DNA of 42,054 bases, from positions 1 through 42,054 of the forward strand of contig NZ_LLXZ01000167.1 of the NCBI RefSeq assembly GCF_001440395.1. The letters run 5' to 3'. The notes below the pieces were generated by a model. The model saw only the letters and a list, made by a program, of their open reading frames with translations, was not told the DNA's origin and did no database searches. This DNA comes from Bradyrhizobium jicamae. Lineage in GTDB: Bacteria; Pseudomonadota; Alphaproteobacteria; Rhizobiales; Xanthobacteraceae. A program made the position numbers and the translations under genes. Shown here one piece after another: positions 1 through 7,948 of the stretch (its first letter is position 1; every line of letters begins with the position of its first letter).

Positions 1-86
1 TGCGAAAACGAGAACACCGTCTCGCGGATCGCATCCGCGGTCTCGCCGAGGTCGAAGTTGAACATCCGTTGCGCGTTGGGAATCAT
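1..86 (-). CDS. Acyl-CoA dehydrogenase, N-terminal fragment (runs off the window)
   Basis: Only the first 28 codons are inside the window. The minus-strand ATG at 84-86 follows a good ribosome site (GGGAGG, 92-97). The peptide begins MIPNAQRMFNFDLGETADAI and continues with an IRETV stretch. This matches the start of isovaleryl-CoA-dehydrogenase-like acyl-CoA dehydrogenases (FDLGE.AD.IRE). The family oxidises acyl-CoA to 2-enoyl-CoA with FAD in the cytoplasm. The gene is divergent from the CYP153 operon, with about 220 bp between the start codons, so the two may share a control region. Substrate cannot be judged from so short a piece. Confidence 0.7.
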   Translation of the reverse strand, partial: MIPNAQRMFNFDLGETADAIRETVFSFS

Positions 87-104
87 GGCCACCTCCCGGC
101 GAAT

Positions 105-117
105 TAAACGTTGTTTC
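105..117. promoter_or_regulatory. Possible PsrA/FadR-like TetR-family operator
   Basis: A dyad AAAC-GTT-GTTT (106-116, with flanking T and C) lies between the acyl-CoA dehydrogenase start and the CYP153 operon. It fits the loose (G/C)AAAC-N2-4-GTTT(G/C) pattern known for the fatty-acid regulator PsrA, apart from one flanking base. The position, some 19 bp upstream of the dehydrogenase start codon, suits a repressor. The motif is short and could occur by chance. Confidence 0.3.
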
Positions 118-310
118 AAACAGACTTATGCTTCGGGCCTGCGCTTGTCACGCGGCGAAATGCGCTGAACCGTCCGGGATCGGCCGGATGGTCGATGCGG
201 CCAAATGCGCCCAACTCGCCCTTGCGCCGGCGGCCGGGTCGAGATGTAATAGGGTAAAACATCGCCCGCTCGATTTGCTTCGCGTGGGTAGAATTCAGGG
301 AGAGCCACCC

Positions 311-1582
311 ATGCACGGAACCGTCGATCTCGCCAGCGATTCCCAACTGCGATCCGCGCGCGACGCGGCCCAGTCCACGCCGCTGGCGGATTTCGACGTC
401 AGCAATCCCGAGCTGTTCAAGACGGATTCGTTCTGGCCCTATTTCGACCGGCTGCGCCGCGAAGAGCCGGTGCACTACTGCAAGGATTCGATGTTCGGGC
501 CGTATTGGTCGGTGACCAAGTACAACGACATCATGGACATCGAGACCAACCACGCGGTCTTCTCGTCGGCAGCTTCGCTTGGCGGCATCACCATTCGCGA
601 CGTCGCGCCGGACCTGCGCCGCGAAAGCTTCATCGCGATGGACCAGCCGCGCCACAGCGCGCAGCGCAAGACGGTGGCGCCGATGTTCACGCCGACCCAT
701 CTCGACGAGCTCGCGATCAACATCCGCAAGCGTTCCGCCGAATGCCTCGACAACCTTCCCAAGAACGAGGTGTTCGACTGGGTCGACCAGGTCTCGATCG
801 AGCTGACCACGCAAATGCTCGCCGTGCTGTTCGACTTTCCCTGGGAAGACCGCCGCAAGCTGACGCGCTGGTCCGACGTCGCAACGACGCTTCCCGGCCC
901 CGGCGGCGTTGTCGCCACCGAGGAAGAGCGCCAGGCGGAGCTGATGGAATGCGCGACCTATTTCGCCAGACTGTGGAAGGAACGCATCAGCCAGCCGCCA
1001 AAGAGCGACCTGTTGTCGATGATGGCGCATAGCGACGCCACCCGCGACATGGACCCGAAGAACTTCCTCGGCAATCTGATCCTTTTGATCGTCGGCGGCA
1101 ACGACACCACCCGCAATACGCTGTCGGGCAGCATCTATGCGCTGAACAAGAATCCGGACCAGTACCGCAAGCTGCGCGACAACCCTGATTTGATCGACAG
1201 TTTCGTGCCCGAAGTGATCCGCTGGCAGACGCCGCTGGCGCATATGCGCCGCACCGCGCTCGAAGACATCGAATTCCGTGGGCGCCAGATCAAAAAGGGC
1301 GACAAGGTCGTGATGTGGTACGTCTCCGGCAACCGCGACGAGGACGTGATCGACCGCCCCTACGACTTCATTATCGACCGCGCCCGCCCCCGCACCCACC
1401 TTTCCTTCGGTTTCGGCATCCATCGCTGCGTCGGAATTCGGCTGGCGGAACTACAACTAAGGATTATCTGGGAAGAAATCCTCAAGCGGTACGATAATAT
1501 TGAGGTGATAGCCGAACCGAAGCGGGTATATTCGAGTTTCGTCAAAGGCTACGAGACCCTGCCGGTCCGCATCGCCGGCTAA
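311..1582 (+). CDS. Cytochrome P450, CYP153 family alkane/fatty-acid omega-hydroxylase (first copy)
   Basis: A 423-residue soluble bacterial P450. CYP153 enzymes hydroxylate the terminal carbon of medium-chain alkanes or fatty acids using electrons from a ferredoxin and its reductase. The I-helix oxygen-activation motif is GGNDTT (262-267), the K-helix ExxR is E301-R304, and the heme loop FGFGIHRCVG places the thiolate at Cys373. The text resembles CYP153A6 as I remember it, for example HYCKDSMFGPYWSVTKYNDI near the N-terminus and the LPVRI end. The frame is open from 128, but the start at 311 is preferred because AGGGAG precedes it and homologues begin near here. It is first in an operon with a second CYP153 29 bp downstream and a thioesterase. 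No ferredoxin or reductase gene is nearby. The last part (about 1440-1545) uses codons unlike the rest (CTA, ATA, AAT, TAT). Confidence 0.93.
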   Translation: MHGTVDLASDSQLRSARDAAQSTPLADFDVSNPELFKTDSFWPYFDRLRREEPVHYCKDSMFGPYWSVTKYNDIMDIETNHAVFSSAASLGGITIRDVAPDLRRESFIAMDQPRHSAQRKTVAPMFTPTHLDELAINIRKRSAECLDNLPKNEVFDWVDQVSIELTTQMLAVLFDFPWEDRRKLTRWSDVATTLPGPGGVVATEEERQAELMECATYFARLWKERISQPPKSDLLSMMAHSDATRDMDPKNFLGNLILLIVGGNDTTRNTLSGSIYALNKNPDQYRKLRDNPDLIDSFVPEVIRWQTPLAHMRRTALEDIEFRGRQIKKGDKVVMWYVSGNRDEDVIDRPYDFIIDRARPRTHLSFGFGIHRCVGIRLAELQLRIIWEEILKRYDNIEVIAEPKRVYSSFVKGYETLPVRIAG

Positions 1583-1611
1583 CCCTGAAAGCCCTACCGG
1601 GATTTACAAAC

Positions 1612-2886
1612 ATGAACGTCCAGACCTCCATCAGAGCCGACAAGAAAGAGCTTCGGCGCGCCGCGCGCGAAGAGGCCTATTCGACGCCGCTCAGGGATTT
1701 TCACCCCGGTGCGCCAAAACTGTTTCAGAACGACACCCTGTGGCCGTGGTTCGAGCGGCTGCGCAAGGAAGAGCCGGTGCATTACTGCACCAACTCGCCG
1801 ATCGAGCCCTATTGGTCGGTCACCAAATACAACGACATCATGCATGTCGACACCAACCACGGCATCTTCTCCTCCGATTCGACACTCGGTGGCATTTCGA
1901 TCCGCGACGTGCCGCCGGGCTACGACTATCCGAGCTTCATCGCGATGGACCAGCCGCGGCACTCGGCGCAGCGCAAGACGGTGTCGCCGATGTTCACGCC
2001 GACGCATCTGGATGAACTCGCCAAGCTGATCCGCGAGCGCTCGCAAAAAGTGCTGGATAATCTGCCGCGCAACGAGACCTTCAACTTCGTCGAGCGCGTC
2101 TCGATCGAACTGACCACGCAGATGCTGGCGACCCTGTTCGATTTCCCCTGGGAGGAGCGGCGCAAGCTGACGCGCTGGTCCGACGTCTCGACCGCGCTGC
2201 CTAAGAGCGGCGTCGTGGATTCCCCGGAGCAGCGGCGCCAGGAGATGGACGAGTGCTACGCCTATTTCTCAAAGCTCTGGAACGAGCGCGTCAACGCGCC
2301 GCCGAAGAACGATCTGCTGTCGATGATGGCGCATAGCGACGCGACGCGGCACATGGACCCGGACAATCTGATGGGCAACATCATCCTGTTGATCGTCGGC
2401 GGCAACGACACCACCCGCAACACCATGAGCGGCTCGGTGCTGGCGCTGAACGAGCACCCGGATCAATACCAGAAGCTGCGCGACAACCCGGCCCTGATCG
2501 ACACGATGGTGCCGGAAGTGATCCGCTGGCAGACGCCGCTCGCCCATATGCGCCGCACCGCGCTGGTCGACACCGAGATCGGCGGCAAGAAGATCAGGAA
2601 GGGCGACCGCGTCGTGATGTGGTACGTCTCGGGCAACCGCGACGAGGAAGGCATCGAGCGGCCGGATGAGTTCATCATCGATCGCGCCCGTCCGCGCACG
2701 CATCTGTCGTTCGGCTTCGGCATCCACCGCTGCGTCGGCATGCGGCTTGCCGAGTTGCAATTGAAGATCGTGTGGCAGGAAATGCTGAAGCGGTTCGATC
2801 GCATCGAGGTGGTCGGCGAGCCGAAGCGGGTCTATTCCTCCTTCGTGCGCGGCATCGAGCAGCTGCCGGTTCGCATTCCCGGATGA
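1612..2886 (+). CDS. Cytochrome P450, CYP153 family alkane/fatty-acid omega-hydroxylase (second copy)
   Basis: A 424-residue paralogue of the preceding P450, by eye roughly three-quarters identical over the C-terminal half. It has the same motifs: GGNDTT at 263-268, ExxR at E302-R305, and FGFGIHRCVG with heme-ligand Cys374. The first 25 residues differ most and are basic. It starts 29 bp after the stop of copy one with only a weak ribosome site, and its TGA overlaps the ATG of the thioesterase (ATGA at 2883-2886), so translation is probably coupled. Tandem CYP153 copies suggest duplication followed by divergence in chain-length range or inducer. It also needs external electron-transfer partners that are absent here. 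The family is secure; the exact substrate is inference. Confidence 0.93.
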   Translation: MNVQTSIRADKKELRRAAREEAYSTPLRDFHPGAPKLFQNDTLWPWFERLRKEEPVHYCTNSPIEPYWSVTKYNDIMHVDTNHGIFSSDSTLGGISIRDVPPGYDYPSFIAMDQPRHSAQRKTVSPMFTPTHLDELAKLIRERSQKVLDNLPRNETFNFVERVSIELTTQMLATLFDFPWEERRKLTRWSDVSTALPKSGVVDSPEQRRQEMDECYAYFSKLWNERVNAPPKNDLLSMMAHSDATRHMDPDNLMGNIILLIVGGNDTTRNTMSGSVLALNEHPDQYQKLRDNPALIDTMVPEVIRWQTPLAHMRRTALVDTEIGGKKIRKGDRVVMWYVSGNRDEEGIERPDEFIIDRARPRTHLSFGFGIHRCVGMRLAELQLKIVWQEMLKRFDRIEVVGEPKRVYSSFVRGIEQLPVRIPG

Positions 2887-3326
2887 GCGCCGAGCTCAAT
2901 CCGCCCGAACTGGCGGAAGCGATCAACGCCAAGGGCTTTCCCGGCGCGGCGGGTGTCCGCATCGTCGCCATCAAGCCGGGATATGCCGAAATCGCCCTGG
3001 CCCGCCGCGACGACCTGCTGCAGTTCTTCGGGCATTTTTTCGGCGGCGTCATCACCTCGCTCGCCGATCATGCCGCCGGCATCGCCATCACGTCCGCTCT
3101 CCCGAAGGGCAAGATCGGCGTCACCGTCGAGCTCAAGGTCAACTTCCTCAGCCCTGCGGACGGCGCGGAACTGATCGCGCGCGCCAAGACCCTGAAGATG
3201 TCGGGCTCGATCGGCGTCGCCACCGTCGAGCTGTTTTCGAAGAAAGAAGATGCCGAGACGCTCTGCGCCTTCGGCACCGCCACGATGCGCGCGATGGATC
3301 TGCCGGCTGAACTCCGGCCACGTTGA
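2883..3326 (+). CDS. PaaI/DUF4442-like hot-dog-fold thioesterase
   Basis: A 147-residue single-domain protein of the hot-dog superfamily. Enzymes of this size (PaaI, YbgC, DUF4442 types) hydrolyse acyl-CoA thioesters in the cytoplasm. The core pattern is visible: GHFFGGVITSLADHAAGIA at about residues 48-66 (the HGG-like active-site helix, with FFGG replacing the commoner HGG), then a GVTVELKVNFLSPA strand and an SGSIGVATVELFS strand. The ATG overlaps the stop of the second CYP153, placing it in that operon. It could release omega-oxidised fatty acids from CoA or recycle CoA; this is inference from context. No other fold fits as well. Confidence 0.8.
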   Translation: MSAELNPPELAEAINAKGFPGAAGVRIVAIKPGYAEIALARRDDLLQFFGHFFGGVITSLADHAAGIAITSALPKGKIGVTVELKVNFLSPADGAELIARAKTLKMSGSIGVATVELFSKKEDAETLCAFGTATMRAMDLPAELRPR

Positions 3327-3350
3327 AGCGTGCCCCTATAAATCCCAATG

Positions 3351-3377
3351 GCCGAGGGACGTCCGTTGCGCCTCGGC
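3351..3377. terminator. Hairpin between convergent genes, possible terminator
   Basis: GCCGAGG (3351-3357) and CCTCGGC (3371-3377) form a perfect 7-bp GC-rich stem with a 13-nt loop. It lies in the 58-bp gap between the convergent thioesterase and AraC genes. There is no strong T-run on either side, so intrinsic termination is uncertain. Confidence 0.35.
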
Positions 3378-3384
3378 GAACAGC

Positions 3385-4302
3385 CTATCGCAGCAGGTCG
3401 GCGAAGGACTGCGGCGGAGAACAGGCACGCTCCGGCGGCACCGGATCGGCACGCAAAGCGGCTCCGCGCACTTCGCCCGGCGTGCATCCGAAGTGCCGCC
3501 GGAATGCCCGGTTAAACGCAGTTGTATTGTGCAAGCCGTGGCCTGCAGCGAGGTTGGCGATGGTTTCAAACGCAGAGTGAGGGTTGCTGAGTTCGGCATA
3601 AGCGCGTTTCAAACGCAGCGCTTGCACGTGAGCCGCCACGCCGCCCCGGTCCTCGAACATCCGGTACAGGCTCGAACGGGAGATGCCTGCCAACGCGCAG
3701 ATCCGCTCCGGATTGAGGCGCGCCGAACCGAGATTGTCACGGATCAGCCGGTCTACGCGCTCCCGCATCACGATCGATCGCTCCGCTGGCATCTGGGTGA
3801 CCGACGCGTCTCCGGTGAGGCATGCGACAATCATGACACGCGTCATTTCGGCGATCGCCGGCAGTTCTGACGGATCCGCATCGTGCAGACGCTGGACAAG
3901 CGACAGCAAGTAGTCCGCAAACAAGCCCGCCTTGGCTCCTGATAAAAGACTTGGCGCCCGGATCGCAGGTGTAACGCCGAGGGCGGGAAGCGCATGCCGG
4001 GGGATCATCGCCGCTATCCACTCGCCGGCGCTGTAGTCATCGCAATAGTCGTGCGCGAATCTGGTTACTGCAACCTGACCGGGAAAGGCACGGAACCCTC
4101 CAAGAGAGCTGCGAGACACCAAAACTCCTTTGGTCATCACGCGCAGTACCCAGTGATCAACCTCATTGCGGCGGAGGTGGACAGGCGTGCGAAGGACTCG
4201 CCGGGCTGGCGTCCGGTAGCGGCCGATCAAGATGGAGCCAAGCTGCCAATGCTCGCCGCTAGCAGTGAAGGCCTGCCGCCCGTCTGGGGCAACTTCGATC
4301 AT
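3385..4302 (-). CDS. AraC-family transcriptional regulator, probably N-terminally truncated
   Basis: The C-terminal ~100 residues form an AraC/XylS double helix-turn-helix: LNPERICALAGISRSSLYRM (first HTH), then AFETIANLAAGHGLHNTTAF and FNRAFRRHFGCTPGEVR (second HTH and signature). The upstream part looks like the AraC-binding-like sensor domain (RTPVHLRRNEVDHWVLRVMT). The only sensible ATG (4300-4302) gives 305 residues and directly abuts the ATG of the divergent alkylsulfatase. There is no ribosome site and no promoter space. Residues resembling this family (WKNEFRSLHMIEVAP) continue upstream past that ATG, antisense to the sulfatase. I read this as loss of the true N-terminus by a deletion; it may be non-functional. 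If intact, it would be expected to control the neighbouring alkylsulfatase. Confidence 0.75.
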   Translation of the reverse strand: MIEVAPDGRQAFTASGEHWQLGSILIGRYRTPARRVLRTPVHLRRNEVDHWVLRVMTKGVLVSRSSLGGFRAFPGQVAVTRFAHDYCDDYSAGEWIAAMIPRHALPALGVTPAIRAPSLLSGAKAGLFADYLLSLVQRLHDADPSELPAIAEMTRVMIVACLTGDASVTQMPAERSIVMRERVDRLIRDNLGSARLNPERICALAGISRSSLYRMFEDRGGVAAHVQALRLKRAYAELSNPHSAFETIANLAAGHGLHNTTAFNRAFRRHFGCTPGEVRGAALRADPVPPERACSPPQSFADLLR

Positions 4303-6048
4303 ATGAAGCGAACGGAACTCGTTTTTCCACCAAGGCTTTACGAGGTCATCCCCGGCATCTACCAGGTCCGAGGGTTCGATCTTTCGGACCTGACGTTCGT
4401 GCGCGGCAAGACTGGCTGGATCCTCTTCGATCCGCTGGTGAGCGCCGAGACGGCCCGCGCGGCCTGGAAGCTGTTCCAGGACCACGTCGGCCAGGGCCTG
4501 CCCGTCTCCGCGGTGATCTACTCGCACACGCATGTGGACCACTGGGGCGGCGTGCGGGGCCTTCTGAAGGAAGAAGATGTCCGGTCAGGAAAGGTGCCGG
4601 TGATCGCTCCGGTAGACTTCCTGTCCCACACGATCTCGGAGAACGTTTACGCCGGCAACGCCATGAACCGGCGGCTCTTCTACCAATACGGCCTGCTTCT
4701 TCCCGGCGCCCCGCATGGCTATGTAGGCCAGGGCCTCGGACAACGGGCGTCCGCCGGGTCCGTTGGACTGATCGCACCGACGCGGCTGGTCGAAAAACCG
4801 ATTGAGGAGTTCGAAGTCGACGGCGTGCGGATGATCTTCCAGAACACGCCGAACACCGAAGCGCCGAGGGAGATGAACACTTACATTCCCGACATGAAGG
4901 CGCTCTGGATGGCCGAGAACGTCATCGCATCGCTGCACAACGTCTACACGCTGCGGGGCGCGCCCGTCCGCGATCCGCTGAACTGGTCCAAATACATCGC
5001 TGAAGCGCTGTATCGCTTCGGCCTCGATGCCGAGGTGATGTTCGCCTCCCATCACTGGCCGCGTTGGGGCAATGCCCGAATTCAGGAAATCCTGCGCAGC
5101 CAGCGCGACCTCTACGCGCACATGAACAATCAGGTGCTGCACCTCGCCAACCAGGGCATTACGATCAACCAGGTCCACAATGTCTACGAGGTTCCAAAGA
5201 GCTTGCAGCAAAAATGGGATTGTCGTGGCTACCACGGCTCACCGCAGCACAACAGCCGCGGCGTGGTCCAGCGCTACCTCGGTTTCTGGGACTGCAATCC
5301 GGCGACGCTCATCCCGCTCTCGCCAGAGAGCTCCGCTCCGCTCTACGTCGAGATGATGGGCGGTGCGGAAAAGATCCTGGCGCGGGGCCGCCAGCTCCAT
5401 GACGAGGGCCAGTACCTGTTGGCTTCGGAGATCGTCAACAAGCTTGTCCAGGCTGAGCCGCAAAATCAGGCGGCGAAGGAGCTGCTGGCCGACATCTTCG
5501 AGCAGATTGGCTACCAGCAGGAAAACCCCGGCCTGCGGAACAGCTTCTTGTCCGGCGCGTATGAACTGCGCACGGGCATCCCGCAGGGCGAGATGGCGAG
5601 TTCGAGCAGCCCGGACGTGGTGCGGGCAATGACCACTGAACTGTTCCTGAACTTCCTGGCCATCCGCATGGACAGCCGCAAGGCCGAAGGCATCAGGTTC
5701 ACGATCAATCTGATCACACCCGACAATGGTGAGAAGTTCCTCGTCGAACTGGACAATGCAACCCTCACCAACATCGCGGGTTTCCAGGCGAAGACCCCGG
5801 ACCTCACCCTCACCATCAAGCGGACTGATCTGGAGCAAACCATGGTAGGCGCGAAGACGCTTGACGCCCAGATCGCCGATGGCACCGCCACGATTCAAGG
5901 CGATGCCAGCGTTCTGGCAAAGCTCGCCTCGTTCATGGTCGACTTCGATCCGCGCTTTGAGATCATGCCCGGCACCAAGACCAAGGGCCTCACGCTGGCG
6001 CACGCCGATCCCTACGAAGCGGTACCACGCCGAACCGTTGCGGAATAA
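4303..6048 (+). CDS. Alkylsulfatase (SDS hydrolase) family MBL-fold protein, N-terminally shortened
   Basis: The family cleaves primary alkyl sulfates such as SDS to alcohol and sulfate with a binuclear zinc site. Zinc-site motifs are present: H75-T-H77-V-D79-H80, E186/E190 in NTEAPREMN, E205 in MAEN, and HHWPRWGN at 250-257. A helical dimerisation region follows (VEMMGGAEKILARGRQLHDE), then a C-terminal SCP2-like lipid-binding domain (FTINLITPDNGEKFLVELDN onwards). At 581 residues it is 60-90 shorter than typical SdsA1/YjcS proteins (about 660). It lacks the signal peptide and the NPSLWRQ segment, beginning only at RLYEVIPGIYQVRGFDLSDL. The start at 4303 abuts the divergent AraC start, without a clear ribosome site. 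The catalytic core is complete, but export and expression are doubtful. Confidence 0.88.
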   Translation: MKRTELVFPPRLYEVIPGIYQVRGFDLSDLTFVRGKTGWILFDPLVSAETARAAWKLFQDHVGQGLPVSAVIYSHTHVDHWGGVRGLLKEEDVRSGKVPVIAPVDFLSHTISENVYAGNAMNRRLFYQYGLLLPGAPHGYVGQGLGQRASAGSVGLIAPTRLVEKPIEEFEVDGVRMIFQNTPNTEAPREMNTYIPDMKALWMAENVIASLHNVYTLRGAPVRDPLNWSKYIAEALYRFGLDAEVMFASHHWPRWGNARIQEILRSQRDLYAHMNNQVLHLANQGITINQVHNVYEVPKSLQQKWDCRGYHGSPQHNSRGVVQRYLGFWDCNPATLIPLSPESSAPLYVEMMGGAEKILARGRQLHDEGQYLLASEIVNKLVQAEPQNQAAKELLADIFEQIGYQQENPGLRNSFLSGAYELRTGIPQGEMASSSSPDVVRAMTTELFLNFLAIRMDSRKAEGIRFTINLITPDNGEKFLVELDNATLTNIAGFQAKTPDLTLTIKRTDLEQTMVGAKTLDAQIADGTATIQGDASVLAKLASFMVDFDPRFEIMPGTKTKGLTLAHADPYEAVPRRTVAE

Positions 6049-6099
6049 CAGCGGCTTCCTTCGTGCGCGGAAACGAGCAGCTTCCCGCGCGCTCCCTGG

Positions 6100-7788
6100 C
6101 TAGCCGCGACCGACAAGATGAGCCGCGGAACGCCAGGCGTGAAGCGACAGCGCTTCGAGGCTTCGTACCGTATCGACGCGAAGCAGTGCGGCGTCGGCGG
6201 TGAGCGTTCCATTGGCGACCGCGCCGAGCGTCGCGCTGCGATGGATACGCAGCGCTTCGCCGAGTTGCGTCGTACAACGCTCGAGCTCGGCGATCGCCTC
6301 GTCAGGCGGGATCGCGCGCGGACCGGCCATGGCGTCGGCGCCACGTGAGACCGGCACAATCTGCGGCGATCCGGCAACGCGAGGCGGCGTCGCCACGCCG
6401 CGCGCGATCGCGGCTGCGCTGCGCATCGCTTCTGCGCATAGCTCCGCGGCGCGGCTGTCCTCCGGTCCATCCCGCACCGAACCGAAGTTGATCCCGCCGT
6501 TCGCCACTTCCGTCAGTCGAGACGCGCGGTCGAGTGCGTGCAGCGTGCTCGTGAGACGCCGTTGCTCGTCGTCGGTGTCAGGCGGTCCGGTCACATCAGA
6601 CAGGAATATTTGCGCCTGGCGCAAGGCGTCGGCCGCTTCCTGCACCGATACGGCCTCCTTGCCAAGACGGATTGGTTCAGCGCGGCCGGCCAGCGACGCA
6701 TCGATCGAACCGCATACCGTTACGAGCACCCGCGCGATCGTTCGCCGCACCGCTTCCACGGCCACGATCGGATTGGCGAGCGCCAAGGGTTCGAGGCACC
6801 GCGTCAGCGGTGAGCCACGCTCCGGCAGCATGCGCTCGACCAGTCGCGTGAACCAGTCGATCATGGGCAGCAGGACCACCACGCCGACAACATTGTACGC
6901 CGTGTGATACGCGGCCAGCAACGTGACGCCGTCGACGGTGCTCGAGGCCCGCTCAAGCAGAGGGATGACGACGGGAAAAAGCGTCAGCGCGATGACGGCG
7001 GCGATCAGCTTGAAAAGGATATAAGCAATGGCCAGCCGCTTGGCGGTGGTGCTCGCGCCGATCGCCGCCAGGGCCGAACTCGTCGCTGTTCCGATGTTCT
7101 GGCCGATGATCAGCGCGCAGCCCTGGTCGAGCCCGACCGCACCGGCGTAGTAACCGGACAACGTGACGGCGACGGCGGCCGTCGACGACTGCATCAGCGC
7201 GGTCATCACCAGTCCGATCACGACCAGCACCAGCACACCGAGCAGGCCCGACCACCACCGGGCTTCCGGACCTCCGAGAACCGCAGGCAGGTCCGCCGGG
7301 TGCAATCGTTCGGCAAGCCCACCCATGCCTTGCTGCAGGGTCGTCAATCCGAACAGCACAAGCCCGAACCCGGCGAGAGCGCCACCCGCCCCGGATAGTC
7401 GGCCGCGCGCCAGAAGCTTGGTCAACGCACCAACGAAGATCATCGGCAATGCCGCGGCCGTGAGCGAGACGCGGACGCCGATGAGCGCCACCAGCCAGCC
7501 AGTCCCCGTGGTGCCGACATTGGCGCCGAAGACAAGGCCCAACCCTTGCTGGAACGTCAACAAGCCGGCGCTGACGAGACCGATCGTCGTCATGGTCGTT
7601 GCACTGGAGGACTGCGTCAGAAGCGTGACGATGGCGCCCCAAAAGGAGCCGTGCAGCGGCGTTGCCGCCGCCTTGCTGAGCATCACGCGCAGGGCGGAGC
7701 CGGCCAGCGTCTTCAGGCCTTCCGTCATCACGGTCATGCCAAGCAGAAAAAGACCGACGCCGCCGAGCACCGAGACTGCAGTGGACAT
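6100..7788 (-). CDS. Na+/phosphate cotransporter (NptA/PNaS) family protein with PhoU-like tail
   Basis: A 562-residue inner-membrane protein. The first ~320 residues carry two inverted hydrophobic repeats, each with the family's QSS motif: TQSSSATT (58-65) and MQSSTAAV (199-206). They also carry GANVGTTGTGW (88-98) and the matching GQNIGTATSSALAAIG, which form the Na+/Pi site of SLC34/PNaS carriers. The last ~200 residues are helical and soluble, like the PhoU-type domain fused to many bacterial members. The minus-strand ATG at 7786-7788 follows AGGAG at a good distance. It stands alone, convergent with the alkylsulfatase. Substrate (phosphate) is inferred from the family; related proteins may act in c-di-AMP or phosphate-stress signalling. 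Confidence 0.88.
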   Translation of the reverse strand: MSTAVSVLGGVGLFLLGMTVMTEGLKTLAGSALRVMLSKAAATPLHGSFWGAIVTLLTQSSSATTMTTIGLVSAGLLTFQQGLGLVFGANVGTTGTGWLVALIGVRVSLTAAALPMIFVGALTKLLARGRLSGAGGALAGFGLVLFGLTTLQQGMGGLAERLHPADLPAVLGGPEARWWSGLLGVLVLVVIGLVMTALMQSSTAAVAVTLSGYYAGAVGLDQGCALIIGQNIGTATSSALAAIGASTTAKRLAIAYILFKLIAAVIALTLFPVVIPLLERASSTVDGVTLLAAYHTAYNVVGVVVLLPMIDWFTRLVERMLPERGSPLTRCLEPLALANPIVAVEAVRRTIARVLVTVCGSIDASLAGRAEPIRLGKEAVSVQEAADALRQAQIFLSDVTGPPDTDDEQRRLTSTLHALDRASRLTEVANGGINFGSVRDGPEDSRAAELCAEAMRSAAAIARGVATPPRVAGSPQIVPVSRGADAMAGPRAIPPDEAIAELERCTTQLGEALRIHRSATLGAVANGTLTADAALLRVDTVRSLEALSLHAWRSAAHLVGRG

Positions 7789-7948
7789 GCGCGCTCCTGA
7801 GGTGAATCGCGATCAGGCCAGCTTCTGCACTGTAGCGCGGTTGCAGAGCGAACGCAGCCGCCCCTCCGGAAAGCCTTGACTAGGAAGAGCGGGGAGCTGA
7901 CATGGTGGATTTCATGCTGCTGATGCAATCAAGGCGTAGGGGTTGATC

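Noticed and set aside
128..310. Upstream extension of the first CYP153 frame
   Set aside because: The extra 61 residues are Cys/Arg-rich and unlike any P450 N-terminus; the ribosome site supports the start at 311.
6065..6090. GCGCGG/CCGCGC hairpin between the convergent alkylsulfatase and Na/Pi genes
   Set aside because: The stem is only 6 bp with a 14-nt loop and no T-run; too weak to call a terminator.
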